The notes: generated by a model from the sequence alone, not told the origin. Shown: positions 1 to 8,593, counted from the first letter of the stretch. The stretch: 64,000 bases of DNA from CAZXBB01 sp964638815 (GCA_964638815.1 CAZXBB010000319.1:12099-76098), one strand, 5' to 3'. Translations and numbers: made by a program.

Positions 1-1
1 C

Positions 2-274
2 TCCTCGGGCCTTCCCGCCCGTGTCGCCACCGGACTCGTCTATGCCGACTATTTCGGCGGCGAGAAGGACATCTTCGGATGGCACATGTGGACGCAGGCG
101 CTCATCGACGGCCGCTGGGTCGATTTCGACGCCACGCTCGACCGGCGGTACGACGCCGCCCACGTGCTCGTCGGCACGTCGAGCCTCGCGGACGGCGTCG
201 GCGGGATGAACATGGAGTCGATGCTGATGCTGATGGGGAACCTCCGGATCGAGGTGGTCGAGGTCGCTTACTGA
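2..274 (+). CDS. transglutaminase-like domain protein, C-terminal fragment
   Basis: Only the last 90 codons are in the window; the reading frame is open from base 2. The fragment reads GLVYADYFGGEKDIFGWHMW followed by a DGRWVDFDATLD stretch. A histidine-tryptophan pair, then about 15 residues later an aspartate in a D-A-T context, is the usual His...Asp arrangement of the transglutaminase-like (papain-fold) core. The catalytic Cys would lie upstream, outside the window. The protein ends 15 residues after a methionine-rich run (MESMLMLMG). Function is probably an exported or membrane-anchored protease or transglutaminase-like domain protein; substrate unknown. The family call is by motif only and rests on a short piece. 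Confidence 0.6.
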   Translation, partial: SSGLPARVATGLVYADYFGGEKDIFGWHMWTQALIDGRWVDFDATLDRRYDAAHVLVGTSSLADGVGGMNMESMLMLMGNLRIEVVEVAY

Positions 275-366
275 AGCGACGGCACGACCGGCCCGCTGCG
301 GGACCCGCGGCGTTATCGGCGGCCGCGCGGCCGCGCAGGCCGCACAGGGCGCCGACTTCGCTCAGC

Positions 367-382
367 CGATCGGATCCGATCG
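367..382. promoter_or_regulatory. perfect 16-bp palindrome upstream of the fibro-slime gene
   Basis: The sequence cgatcggatccgatcg is its own reverse complement, with no loop. It lies 75 bp before the start of the fibro-slime gene in a 183-bp gap. This could be an operator for a dimeric regulator; no regulator is encoded next to it, so this is a candidate only. Confidence 0.3.
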
Positions 383-457
383 TCCAAGCCGACAACTGCT
401 GTTCGGGCGATGGTCCGCCGCGGCCGAATCGTACTCTCGTGTAACGAGGGAACGCCT

Positions 458-1837
458 ATGAACCGCAGAGCTGCAACCACCTTCTCCGTCTATGGCCTGC
501 TCGCGGCGACGGCGGCGGGCACGTTCCTGCTGCCGAAGACGCTCACGGTTCCGACGACTGCGGCCGCCGTGCCGCCCGACCTGATCCAGGTCACAGGCCC
601 CGTGCGCGACTTCCTGTCGTCGCACCCGGACTTCGGGATCACCGAGGCGGCGCTGGCGGGCCACTACGCGTGGAACGTCGGGCCGGTGCTCTCGCCGCGC
701 CGGCGCCCGGTGTTCGGCGGCGGCGGGTTGCAGGTGGTCACCCAATGGCACGATCAGGACGGGAACCTCATCGCGCCGTACGCGACGGACCCGGGCCTTC
801 CCGGTGGTCACTTCGACGTGGACGTCTACGACGAGCTCTCGACGAGCCCCGAGCGTCACACGCACGAGTACGACGACACATACGACGTCTCCTACATCGA
901 CATCGTGAACGATCCGAACCTCCTGTACGACAGCATCGTCGGCGCGGGCTACCCGAATGACCTGCGTGTCGAGTTCCTCAACTGCCACAACGGTGTGGGG
1001 TTCTTCACGTTCGACGCGGGGGCGGGGCACCAGATGGGCACGACGCTCGACGGATTCACGACCGTCTTCGACCCCGCGACGCTGACGCACCTGCGGGTGG
1101 ACTTCGTCTCCCTCCACGGGCTTCGCGCGACCGAACCGGCGGCGGCCAAGGGGGACGTGGCCGACCGCGACGATTCGTTCACGGTGCGATTGTTCGACAC
1201 CGTCACGTCCGCGATGGTCTACGAGGTCTGTGTCTACCACCACGGTGACGGCGTGCCGGAAGCCGGCGGCGGTTCCGTATCGGGCACCGACATGTGCGGT
1301 GACGACTTCGACGACACGGCCGGCTCGTTCGGCGGCACGGGCGACGGCGGCGTGACGGACAGCGCGACCTTCGAGCAGTGGTTCAGCGACTACATGGGCA
1401 CGAACCTGTCGCAACCGCTCACGCTGAACCTGATGCGCAACGCGATGGGCGTCTACGAGTACCTGACGGATGATTTTTATCCCATCGACAACGAGCTGCT
1501 CGGCAACGAGGGCGACGATCACAATCAGTACTTCACGTACACGTTCTCGGCGTCGTTCGTGTACGAGGGGTGCGCCGACCACTTCTTCGAGTTCACGGGA
1601 AACGACGACTGCTGGGCCTACATCGACAGGCGGCGGGTCATCGACCTCGGCGGCGTCGCCAGCCCGGTGAGGCAGTACGTCGCGGTGGATCGACTCGACC
1701 TCGTGGACGGTGAGACCTACATGCTCGACTTCTTCTTCGCCCACCGCGCGGACAGCCACAATTCCGTCTTCCGCATGCGGACGACCCTTCCCCTTCATTC
1801 GGCGAAGGGCGTGCTGGCGACGAGCGGCTTCGATTGA
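458..1837 (+). CDS. fibro-slime domain secreted protein
   Basis: This encodes 459 residues. The ATG at 458 is preceded by a purine-rich gagggaa about 6 nt upstream, so I prefer it to the in-frame GTG/ATG codons further up. An N-terminal segment (about residues 8-30) is hydrophobic and fits a signal peptide. The C-terminal two thirds contain features typical of the fibro-slime family: repeated FTYTFSASFVYEG and FFEFTGNDDCWAYIDRR segments, then LDLVDGETYMLDFFFAHR near the end. These resemble PA14-like carbohydrate-binding beta-sandwiches. Such proteins are secreted in planctomycetes, myxobacteria and Fibrobacter, possibly in adhesion or polysaccharide contact. A TACTCT -10-like hexamer lies at 432-437, 20 nt before the start. 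Substrate unknown. Confidence 0.75.
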   Translation: MNRRAATTFSVYGLLAATAAGTFLLPKTLTVPTTAAAVPPDLIQVTGPVRDFLSSHPDFGITEAALAGHYAWNVGPVLSPRRRPVFGGGGLQVVTQWHDQDGNLIAPYATDPGLPGGHFDVDVYDELSTSPERHTHEYDDTYDVSYIDIVNDPNLLYDSIVGAGYPNDLRVEFLNCHNGVGFFTFDAGAGHQMGTTLDGFTTVFDPATLTHLRVDFVSLHGLRATEPAAAKGDVADRDDSFTVRLFDTVTSAMVYEVCVYHHGDGVPEAGGGSVSGTDMCGDDFDDTAGSFGGTGDGGVTDSATFEQWFSDYMGTNLSQPLTLNLMRNAMGVYEYLTDDFYPIDNELLGNEGDDHNQYFTYTFSASFVYEGCADHFFEFTGNDDCWAYIDRRRVIDLGGVASPVRQYVAVDRLDLVDGETYMLDFFFAHRADSHNSVFRMRTTLPLHSAKGVLATSGFD

Positions 1838-1871
1838 GCCACGCGGTCGTGCGCGGCGCCCGCCGGCCGGT

Positions 1872-1877
1872 TATGCT
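1872..1877 (+). promoter_or_regulatory. -10 hexamer TATGCT for nnrD, probable leaderless start
   Basis: TATGCT ends 11 nt before the GTG start of nnrD. There is no good -35 at the usual spacing and no Shine-Dalgarno before the GTG. Transcription would begin at or a few nt before the start codon. One of eight similar cases in the window. Confidence 0.45.
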
Positions 1878-1888
1878 CGGGCGCATCC

Positions 1889-2809
1889 GTGACCGACCCC
1901 ACTCTTCCACCCCGCGATCCTCACGGCCACAAGGGCACCTTCGGCACCGTCGGCGTCATCGGCGGCCAGGCCGCGCCGCCGCGCGTCATGATCGGCGGCC
2001 CCGCGTTCACCGCGAGCGCCGCGTTGCGGTCGGGCGCGGGGCTCGCGGTCCTCGCGGTGCCGGAGCCGATCATGGAGGCCGCGCTCGTGATCGCGCCCGA
2101 GGCGACCGGGCTCGCGCTGCCCGTCGATCGCGGCCGCCACCTGCGGCCAAGCGCCGTCGCCGCGCTGCTCGACGACCACGCCGGCGGCTTCGATTGCCTG
2201 GCGGTCGGGCCCGGATGGGGCGACGGGCTGCCGCAGCAGCAGATCCTCGTGCGTCTTCTCGCCGACGGCACCGTTCCGCTCGTGCTCGACGCCGACGCGA
2301 TCAACGCGCTGGCGGCGCTGCGCGACGTTCAGGCCGACTTCCGCGGCGCCGCGGTGCTCACGCCCCATCCCGGCGAGTACCGCCGTCTGGCGTCGGCGCT
2401 CGGGCTCGACGCCGACCCCGCCGACCCCGCCGCGCGTCCCGCCGCGGCGGAAGCGCTCGCGCGCAGGCTCGGATGCGTGGTCGTCCTCAAGGGGGCGGCC
2501 ACGGTCATCAGCGACGGGCTCCGGACGATCGTCAACGACACCGGCAACGCTGCGCTCGCCACTGCGGGCTCGGGGGACGTGCTCACGGGCGTCATCGCGG
2601 GGCTCGTCGCGCAGTTCTTCCGCGCCGGACCGGCGCCCGATGAGAGCGCGGCAGCGCTCGGCCTGTTCGACTGCGCGCGGCTCGGCGTGTGGATCCACGG
2701 CCGCGTGGCGGACCGGTGGGCGGACGCGCACGGATCGGCGGGTATGCTCGCGGGCGACATCGTCGACGGAATCCCCGGGGTGCTGAGCGCGATGCGCGAG
2801 GCGGGGTAG
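1889..2809 (+). CDS. nnrD: ADP-dependent NAD(P)H-hydrate dehydratase
   Basis: This encodes 306 residues of the ribokinase-like NnrD/CARKD family, which dehydrates the damaged cofactor NAD(P)HX back to NAD(P)H using ADP (metabolite repair, cytosol). Diagnostic segments in order: GTFGTVGVIGG near residue 15, the aspartate-containing VLDADAINAL near 135, LTPHPGEYRRL near 155, and GSGDVLTGVIAGL near 225, which holds the catalytic aspartate in G-S-G-D. In many bacteria NnrD is fused to the epimerase NnrE; here it is stand-alone and of normal dehydratase-only length. The start is GTG, with no ribosome site but a close -10 box, suggesting a leaderless transcript. No epimerase is visible in the window. 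Confidence 0.9.
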   Translation: MTDPTLPPRDPHGHKGTFGTVGVIGGQAAPPRVMIGGPAFTASAALRSGAGLAVLAVPEPIMEAALVIAPEATGLALPVDRGRHLRPSAVAALLDDHAGGFDCLAVGPGWGDGLPQQQILVRLLADGTVPLVLDADAINALAALRDVQADFRGAAVLTPHPGEYRRLASALGLDADPADPAARPAAAEALARRLGCVVVLKGAATVISDGLRTIVNDTGNAALATAGSGDVLTGVIAGLVAQFFRAGPAPDESAAALGLFDCARLGVWIHGRVADRWADAHGSAGMLAGDIVDGIPGVLSAMREAG

Positions 2810-2821
2810 CCCGCAAGGGCA

Positions 2822-2870
2822 GTCATTCGCAGCCTCCGGGATTCGACGACGCAGCCGGAGCGAGAATGAC
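2822..2870. terminator. imperfect stem-loop after nnrD
   Basis: Two nested inverted arms: gtcattc (2822-2828) with gaatgac (2864-2870), and ctccgg (2834-2839) with ccggag (2855-2860), separated by an asymmetric internal loop. There is no T-tract, so it is either a U-poor terminator for nnrD or a REP-like element. It sits 37 bp before the next -10 box. Confidence 0.4.
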
Positions 2871-2906
2871 CGTGCTCCGCAAAGCCCCAGTTCTTCAGCG
2901 GGCTGC

Positions 2907-2912
2907 TAGACT
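2907..2912 (+). promoter_or_regulatory. extended -10 (TGC-TAGACT) for the OB/HD gene, probable leaderless start
   Basis: TAGACT is preceded by TGc, an extended -10 element, and ends 9 nt before the ATG at 2922. No Shine-Dalgarno and no clear -35 are present. Confidence 0.5.
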
Positions 2913-2921
2913 ACGGGTCTC

Positions 2922-4052
2922 ATGCCCAGCCAGCACATCGACCTCGCCAGGATGGAACCGAACGCCCACGTCGATGGGGTGTACAGCATGTACAACCCGC
3001 AGCTCGGCAGCACGCGCAACGGCAAACCGTTCCTGAAGTGCCTGCTGCGCGACGCGTCGGGCGAGGTGGCCGCCCGGCAATGGTCGTTCGACGAGGCGAG
3101 CTTCGCGGACCTGGCGGACGCCGGATTCGTCCGCGTCGTCGGTCACACGCAGCTCTACAACGGCCAGGTGCAGTTCATCATCGAGCAGATCAGGCCCGTC
3201 GAGGTGACCGAGGAGGAAATGGCGGCGCTGCTGCCGACCACGACGCGGGACATCGACGAGATGATGGCCGGCGTGAAGCGCGTGCTCGGGACGCTCGAGC
3301 ACCCGGCGATGCGGGCGCTCGCCGACGCGTACCTCGACGACGAGCAGCTCATGGCCGGCTTCCGCCTCGCGCCCGCGGCGATGAGCCTCCACCACGCGTG
3401 GATCGGCGGCCTGCTCGAGCACACCTGGCAGTTGCTCGAGCTCGCGGACCGCGCTCTGCCGCTCTACCCGGAGCTGAACCGGGATCTCGTGCTGATGGGC
3501 CTCTTTCTGCACGACCTCGGCAAGACGGTCGAGCTGAGCTGGGACCAGGGCTTCAACTACACGCTCGAGGGGAACCTCGTGGGGCACGTCGTGCGCGGCG
3601 CGATCTGGCTCCAGGTGAAGGCCGCGCTCGCCGCGAAGGCGAGCGGGCACCGGCTGCCGCCTGACGCGCTGCGCGTGCTTCAGCACATCATCGTGAGCCA
3701 CCACGGCGAGCTCGAGCACGGCGCCGCGAAGCTCCCGAGCACGCCGGAGGCGATCTTCGTCTCGCAACTCGACGATCTCGACGCCAAGACGCAGCTCGCG
3801 CTGACCGCGGCCAACCGGGCCGACGCCGCGGCCGGTCGTCCGGTCGAGGGATTCACGGACAAGCTGTGGGCGCTGGGGACGCGGATCTTCCGTCCGGATC
3901 CGCTCGGGGGAATCCAGGGGGCGGACCCGGGCGAAGCCGGGATTGACGGCCCGACGGAGCGACGAAGCGACGAAGGGGTCGGGAATGCCGAGGCCCCGCC
4001 CGATACGCGTGGCGGATCCGGGCAGCCGGAGCTCTTCCGTCAGACGCGGTAG
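2922..4052 (+). CDS. YhaM-like OB-fold/HD-domain 3'-5' exoribonuclease
   Basis: This encodes 376 residues. Residues about 10-85 look like an OB nucleic-acid-binding fold (KPFLKCLLRDASGEVAARQW). Residues about 150-300 form an HD hydrolase: HHAWIGGLLEHTWQLLELAD, then GLFLHDLGKTVEL with the metal-binding His-Asp pair, HVVRG, and a late HIIVSHHGELEHGA. This OB-HD architecture and length (about 310-330 plus tail) match YhaM/CBF1-type 3'-5' exoribonucleases, which act on RNA and ssDNA ends in the cytosol. The last about 60 residues are low-complexity and contain two copies of an octamer seen elsewhere in the window (GCGACGAA). Monocistronic by context. The exact substrate is inferred from the family. 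Confidence 0.8.
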   Translation: MPSQHIDLARMEPNAHVDGVYSMYNPQLGSTRNGKPFLKCLLRDASGEVAARQWSFDEASFADLADAGFVRVVGHTQLYNGQVQFIIEQIRPVEVTEEEMAALLPTTTRDIDEMMAGVKRVLGTLEHPAMRALADAYLDDEQLMAGFRLAPAAMSLHHAWIGGLLEHTWQLLELADRALPLYPELNRDLVLMGLFLHDLGKTVELSWDQGFNYTLEGNLVGHVVRGAIWLQVKAALAAKASGHRLPPDALRVLQHIIVSHHGELEHGAAKLPSTPEAIFVSQLDDLDAKTQLALTAANRADAAAGRPVEGFTDKLWALGTRIFRPDPLGGIQGADPGEAGIDGPTERRSDEGVGNAEAPPDTRGGSGQPELFRQTR

Positions 4053-4118
4053 GCCTTCGGGCGAAAGCCCTCCGTTGTCTACGGGCTCCGCCGCTCCGCC
4101 GCTCCGCCGCTCGCGGGC

Positions 4119-4124
4119 TAAGAT
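4119..4124 (+). promoter_or_regulatory. -10 hexamer TAAGAT before the glycosyltransferase
   Basis: TAAGAT lies 32 nt before the ATG at 4157, which has a ggag Shine-Dalgarno, so a short leadered transcript is likely. No good -35 is seen. Tandem ccgccgct repeats lie immediately upstream. Confidence 0.35.
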
Positions 4125-4156
4125 CAGCTTCTCCCCCGCATCCCGGAGTGAATCCC

Positions 4157-4948
4157 ATGCGACACACGCCCCGCGTTCGTCCCCGCGTTCTCGTCGGCAT
4201 CCCCGTCTATAACGAGGAGCGGTACGTCACGCCGGTGCTGCGGGAGGTGAGTCGCTACGCGGACGACGTGCTCGTCATCGACGACGGGTCCACCGATCAC
4301 ACGCCGATGGAGCTCGCGCGGCATCCGGTCGAGGTGATTCGCCACGCGGAGAACCGGGGCTACGGGCGCTCCATGCAGGACATGCTGCGGTGGGCGCGGT
4401 TCGACGGATTCGACTGGCTGATCACGATGGACTGCGACGAGCAGCACGAGCCCGCCGCGATCCCATGCTTCCTCGACGCCATGGCCGCCGGCGACGCCGA
4501 CGTGGTCTCGGGAAGCCGCTACCTCGAGATGACGCGGCTCGACGACGCGCCGCCCAACGATCGACGCCGCATCAACCGGGCGATCACCCAGGAACTCAAC
4601 GATCGGCTCGGCCTTTCGATCACGGACGCCTTCTGCGGCTTCAAGGCCTACCGCGTCGCGGCGTGCGATCGTCTCTCGCTCGACGTGGACGGGTACGACT
4701 TCCCGATGCAGTTCTGGGTCCAGGCCGTCGCCCACGACCTCCGCATCACCGAGATCCCGGTGCGTCTCATCTACAACGACCCGGATCGCAGCTTCGGCGG
4801 ACCGCTGGACGATCCGACCTCGCGTCTTCATCACTACCACCGGACGATGCACCGCGAGCTGAAGCGCTGTCGTCATCTGCTGGGCGCTGAAGCGCTTGCG
4901 GGGCTGGAGACGTGTCCGGCGTGCGCGACGCAGCCTTGCGACGCATGA
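4157..4948 (+). CDS. family 2 glycosyltransferase (DPM1/DPG synthase-like)
   Basis: This encodes 263 residues from the ATG at 4157; an in-frame GTG at 4148 is an alternative, but the ggag ribosome site is better spaced for the ATG. It has the GT-A Rossmann fold of GT2: GIPVYNEERYV near the N-terminus, VLVIDDGSTDHTP for UDP/GDP-sugar binding, NRGYGRSMQ, and LITMDCDEQHEP as the DxD metal site. FCGFKAYR and the following MQFWVQA are typical of the dolichol/undecaprenyl phosphate mannosyl/glucosyl transferase branch. No membrane segments are present, so it is a soluble or peripheral enzyme. It transfers a sugar to a lipid or polysaccharide acceptor; donor and acceptor cannot be told. The next gene starts 33 bp downstream and may be co-transcribed. 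Confidence 0.85.
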   Translation: MRHTPRVRPRVLVGIPVYNEERYVTPVLREVSRYADDVLVIDDGSTDHTPMELARHPVEVIRHAENRGYGRSMQDMLRWARFDGFDWLITMDCDEQHEPAAIPCFLDAMAAGDADVVSGSRYLEMTRLDDAPPNDRRRINRAITQELNDRLGLSITDAFCGFKAYRVAACDRLSLDVDGYDFPMQFWVQAVAHDLRITEIPVRLIYNDPDRSFGGPLDDPTSRLHHYHRTMHRELKRCRHLLGAEALAGLETCPACATQPCDA

Positions 4949-4981
4949 TGACGTCCGGGCACGTTCGATCGGCGTGTCACG

Positions 4982-6403
4982 ATGTCGGTTGATCTCACGA
5001 TCGACCCGAGCTGCCGCGACTGGCCGGCCCGCGTGCGAGAACGCCCGACCGGGGCCCTCTTCGGTCGATCGCTCGCCGAGTGGCGCACGCTCACGCGACG
5101 CGAGCTCGGTCTCGCGACCGAAACGCCCGTGATCGCGACCGGCCACCAGACGATGCTCTGGCATCCGGGCATCCTCGTGAAGTTCATGCTCGTCGAGGCG
5201 GTCGCGAGTGCGCACGGCTTCGCCCGCGCGAACCTGATCGTGGATCAGCACGCGGCGACCCGCGCCGGCTCGGGCGACTTCGGCGGCTTCGACGTTCCGG
5301 TGCGGCGCACCGACGACACGCTCGCGCTGCGTCGCGTCGAGCTCACCCGCCCGCGCGCCGACGTGCCGATGGCGCTGCACCCGGCCTTCACGCCCGCCGC
5401 ACCGCCGCCCGACCTGCGGGCCGCGCTGCCGTCCGTCGCCGACGGCGCCCGGCGCATCCACGCGGCCGTGGCCGCCCACGCGGACGCCCCGAACGCCGCG
5501 CTCCAGATGGGCGCGGCGCTCTGCGACCTGATGGAGCCGTGGTTCACGCCCGCGCCGGCGGTCACCGCGACCGAGCTGATCGGGACCTCGCTCGCCCGCG
5601 CGTTGCTCGAGGCCATGCGGGCCGACCCCGCGCGCTGCGCCGGGACGTACAACGCGGCCGTCGCGGGCCTGCCCGAGGCGGGAATCGGGGGCCTTCTCGT
5701 GCGCGACGACTGGGTCGAGCTTCCGATCTGGCGCATCCGCGACGACGGCCGCCGCATGCACGGCTACGACCACGACGTCGAGCGAGCGATCACCGAGCTG
5801 CACGCGCCGGCGCTGCTCCCGCGCGCGCTCTTCATGACGGCACTCATCCGTCTCGGCATGTGCGACCTCTTCGTGCACGGAACGGGCGGCGCGAACTACG
5901 ATCGCGCGATGGAGCGCTGGGTGCGTGCGTGGCTCGGCGTCGAGCCGGCCCCGATCGCCGTGGCCACGGCGACACTGCTCCTGCCGCTGGCGACGCCGGA
6001 CGGCGTCGAGGCCGACGTCCCGCGCGCGATCGCCGCCGCCCGTCGCGCGTGGCACGACCCGGAGTCGCCCGCCGCTTCAGAGCCGGCGGGGCCCGCGACG
6101 CGGCCGGGCCCCGTCAAGCGCGAGCTTCTCGCCGCGATCGGGCAGACGCCGCGCGGCACGCCGGCGCGGCGCAGCGCGTTCTTCGCGATGCACGAGTCGC
6201 TGGCGACGCTGCGTTCGATGCACGTCGGCCGGGTCGAGCGTCTCCAGCGCGACGCGACGACCGCCCGGCGGCACGTCGTCGACGCGGAGATCGCCGGGCG
6301 ACGCGACTGGGCCTTCCCGCTCTACCCGCGCGAGATGATCGACGAGCTGGCCGGGGCGGTTCGTGCGGCGGTGGCGCCGTGCACGCCGGCTACTCCGAAA
6401 TGA
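4982..6403 (+). CDS. unknown protein, BshC-like features
   Basis: This encodes 473 residues with no signal peptide or membrane segment. Two segments stand out: VIATGHQTMLWHPGILVKF near residue 50, which resembles the TGQQ-x-G-L-F-x-G-P entry of BshC (the putative cysteine-adding enzyme of bacillithiol synthesis), and MTALIRLGMCDLFVHGTGGA near residue 280, a glycine-rich segment that I recall from conserved planctomycete and verrucomicrobial proteins. The protein is somewhat shorter than BshC (about 530-540) and no bshA or bshB is nearby, so bacillithiol synthesis is not established. It is 33 bp behind a glycosyltransferase. Its last 14 bp overlap the end of the convergent lipoprotein gene. 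I regard it as unassigned. Confidence 0.55.
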   Translation: MSVDLTIDPSCRDWPARVRERPTGALFGRSLAEWRTLTRRELGLATETPVIATGHQTMLWHPGILVKFMLVEAVASAHGFARANLIVDQHAATRAGSGDFGGFDVPVRRTDDTLALRRVELTRPRADVPMALHPAFTPAAPPPDLRAALPSVADGARRIHAAVAAHADAPNAALQMGAALCDLMEPWFTPAPAVTATELIGTSLARALLEAMRADPARCAGTYNAAVAGLPEAGIGGLLVRDDWVELPIWRIRDDGRRMHGYDHDVERAITELHAPALLPRALFMTALIRLGMCDLFVHGTGGANYDRAMERWVRAWLGVEPAPIAVATATLLLPLATPDGVEADVPRAIAAARRAWHDPESPAASEPAGPATRPGPVKRELLAAIGQTPRGTPARRSAFFAMHESLATLRSMHVGRVERLQRDATTARRHVVDAEIAGRRDWAFPLYPREMIDELAGAVRAAVAPCTPATPK

Positions 6404-7145
6404 CGAGCCGCCGGCGCTCGTTCTTTCCCGGCAGTCCGAGGATCCTGAGCTGCTCGCGGTCGTGGCGGGCGACGACGCCCATGCCGGGCACGATCCAGAT
6501 CGTCTCGACGCGGCGGACCTGCGCGAGGCGGAGCTTCGCCTGGAAGGAGACCTCCACGCGCTGGGCGAGGAGCGCGCCGAGCGGCGTCTCGATCCGGTCG
6601 TCGCCGGCGTACTCGATCGTGCGCAGGGCCCGGCCGGATTCGCGCTCGCGACGCGGGTCGCGCGCATCGACCACGCGCATGTCGGAACGCGATTCGCGCT
6701 TCTCGCCCGGCGGCAGCTCCGCCCACGCGAGCGTGAGCGGCGGGTCGAAGCGCGTCAGCGCCTCCTGGTCGTGCGCGGCCGCGGCGTACTGCTCGACGCT
6801 GCCGTCCTCGTTCACGCGCAGATACAGCGTCAGGTTCTCGCCGAAGTCGATCTCGACGTCGCCGCCGTCGCCGCCACCGTCGCCCCCGCCACCGCCGTCG
6901 CCGCCGCGCGGTCGTCGCGTCTCGATGAACCGGTCGCCGGTCGGCACGCCGTCGTCGTCGATCACGGTGTACACGCGACGCGCCGGGGTCGCCGGGAAGA
7001 GATCTCCGGCGACGACGACCCCGGCCGGGGGGAGCGCCTCGAGGACCGCGAACACCGGCGCCGGTTCCTCGACGCGCGTCGTCTGCGGTGTCGCGCAGCC
7101 TGCGGCGACCAGGGCGAACGCGAGGACGAGCGCGCGGGCGATCAT
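6390..7145 (-). CDS. putative lipoprotein, unknown function
   Basis: This encodes 251 residues. The N-terminus is a lipoprotein signal peptide: a hydrophobic run followed by LVAAGC with Cys17 as the predicted lipidated residue. A glycine/aspartate-rich low-complexity stretch (about residues 80-100) is encoded by a gccgcc-type repeat. The rest is a mixed, probably beta-rich periplasmic domain with no family I recognise. Its ATG overlaps the stop of the upstream minus-strand gene by four bases (ATGA), so translation is coupled and the two proteins probably work together. Its 3' end overlaps that of the convergent 473-residue gene by 14 bp, which leaves no room for a terminator between them. Confidence 0.65.
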   Translation of the reverse strand: MIARALVLAFALVAAGCATPQTTRVEEPAPVFAVLEALPPAGVVVAGDLFPATPARRVYTVIDDDGVPTGDRFIETRRPRGGDGGGGGDGGGDGGDVEIDFGENLTLYLRVNEDGSVEQYAAAAHDQEALTRFDPPLTLAWAELPPGEKRESRSDMRVVDARDPRRERESGRALRTIEYAGDDRIETPLGALLAQRVEVSFQAKLRLAQVRRVETIWIVPGMGVVARHDREQLRILGLPGKNERRRLVISE

Positions 7146-8587
7146 TCCCCGATCCGTCCGGTCGGCAGTCCCTTGCTCTTCCACAGCCGGTGCAGATCTT
7201 CGAGGGCGATCGCCTCGGTCTCCGAGCCGTCGGCGTGGCGACGCCGCACGAGGGTCCCGTCCCGGTCGTAGAGCGTCACGGTCTCCGCGGCGTCCGTGCG
7301 GGTCCGGCTCGTCAGCATCCAGCCGCCGCTTCCGTCGGTGCGCGGCTCCCAGCGATCGGTGCGGAGCGCGATCGTCATACGGGGCGCGGTGCTGTCGAAG
7401 GCGTAGGTGCTCATCGTGCGCGAGACAAGCAGGTCGCGCGGCAGCGCGGCGCCGAGGTTCCATCGCAGCGCCTGCGAGAGGTAGACGTCCGGCGTGCGCC
7501 AGCTCTGCTCGTCGCGGGTGGCGCCGTCCTTGCCGCTGGCGATGACGGTCACGGTCCCGCTCGGGTCGCCGGGGCTCTGCGGCGTGCGGATGCCGGTTTC
7601 GGCCTCGCTCTGCTCCCGCCCGCGAAAGCGACGAGTACCGCGGATCGACCACGCTTCCTCCGACTGGTCCCACGCCACCCAATAGCCGGCCAGCGTGTCG
7701 TAGGTGCTCCCGGCGGCGTGCTCCAGGTAGTGGCCGCGCACGATCACAAGGAGACCGGGCATCTCCTCCGCGCGGTCGTACCGCGACGGTGAACGCGACG
7801 GGTCGATGCCGCCCTTCGGACCTTCTCGGCACTCGACCGAGTAGTAGCCGAGCTCGGCGTCGGCGCCTCCGGTGACCGCGGCGGGCCGGTAGTACCGGTA
7901 CCACCGGAGCGGGCCGGCGAGGCCGCGCAGGCGATCCGGAGTGATCGAGGCGATCAGGTCCCGCCCCGCCTCGAGCCGGGCCTTCCGCGAGAGCGCGACG
8001 TCGGCGAGCGGATCCAGGCGGATCGTCTCGTAGCACGAATCCAGGAGCGGGCGGATGCGATCGAAGGCTTCCGGGAGGATCTGGCTCGCGAAGACCAGCA
8101 GCTCGGATTCGCCGCGATCCAGGATGAGCCAGCCGCTCACGATCTCCCGGTCTGGCGCGGCCTCGTGCGCGACGTAGCAGAGGTGACCGGGCTTCCCGCC
8201 GAGCGTGGCGGGCCGATCGTCGAGCACCCGGAACGCCGCGTCGCCGCGGCGGAAGGTCGAGAGGATGTCCGCCACGTACGCCCGCGGCGTCGTGCCGCCC
8301 GCCGGCCCGTCGGTCGGGAGCAGGGGCTGCACCGCGACGGACCAGGCGGGACCGGCCGCGCCGTCGAGGATCGAGAGCGACGTCCGCCCGTCGATCCGCC
8401 GAACGTGGGCCACCGAGCCGGACGGCGGGTGGATCGTCAGCCCCATCGACTCGACGCGGACCGGCTCGGGCTCGAGCCCCGCCGGGATGTCGGGCGGAGC
8501 CGGTCGGATCTGGCCGCCGGCGACGCCCGCGAGCAGCAGGGCGAGGAGCGGTCCGGCCGGGGCGATGCGCGACGGGCGTGGGCTCAT
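7142..8587 (-). CDS. secreted protein of unknown function, partner of the downstream lipoprotein
   Basis: This encodes 481 residues from the ATG at 8587. The N-terminus (APAGPLLALLLAGVAGGQ) is a signal peptide, so it is exported. The mature protein has no family I can name; segments such as SGWLILDRGESELLVFASQI and WSIRGTRRFRGREQSEAE suggest a beta-rich extracytoplasmic domain. The start was chosen because the longer frame begins with an implausible Arg-rich extension and because TACAGT lies 6 nt upstream of this ATG (leaderless pattern, no Shine-Dalgarno). It overlaps the following lipoprotein by 4 bp. The divergent neighbour is the ribosomal cluster. Confidence 0.6.
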   Translation of the reverse strand: MSPRPSRIAPAGPLLALLLAGVAGGQIRPAPPDIPAGLEPEPVRVESMGLTIHPPSGSVAHVRRIDGRTSLSILDGAAGPAWSVAVQPLLPTDGPAGGTTPRAYVADILSTFRRGDAAFRVLDDRPATLGGKPGHLCYVAHEAAPDREIVSGWLILDRGESELLVFASQILPEAFDRIRPLLDSCYETIRLDPLADVALSRKARLEAGRDLIASITPDRLRGLAGPLRWYRYYRPAAVTGGADAELGYYSVECREGPKGGIDPSRSPSRYDRAEEMPGLLVIVRGHYLEHAAGSTYDTLAGYWVAWDQSEEAWSIRGTRRFRGREQSEAETGIRTPQSPGDPSGTVTVIASGKDGATRDEQSWRTPDVYLSQALRWNLGAALPRDLLVSRTMSTYAFDSTAPRMTIALRTDRWEPRTDGSGGWMLTSRTRTDAAETVTLYDRDGTLVRRRHADGSETEAIALEDLHRLWKSKGLPTGRIGE

Positions 8588-8593
8588 GGAAGG

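Noticed and set aside
4124..6055. minus-strand open frame opposite the glycosyltransferase and BshC-like genes
   Set aside because: Composition typical of a shadow frame; the plus-strand genes have family motifs and good starts.
6390..6403. 14-bp overlap of convergent genes as an error
   Set aside because: Both frames end naturally; such short 3' overlaps are common.
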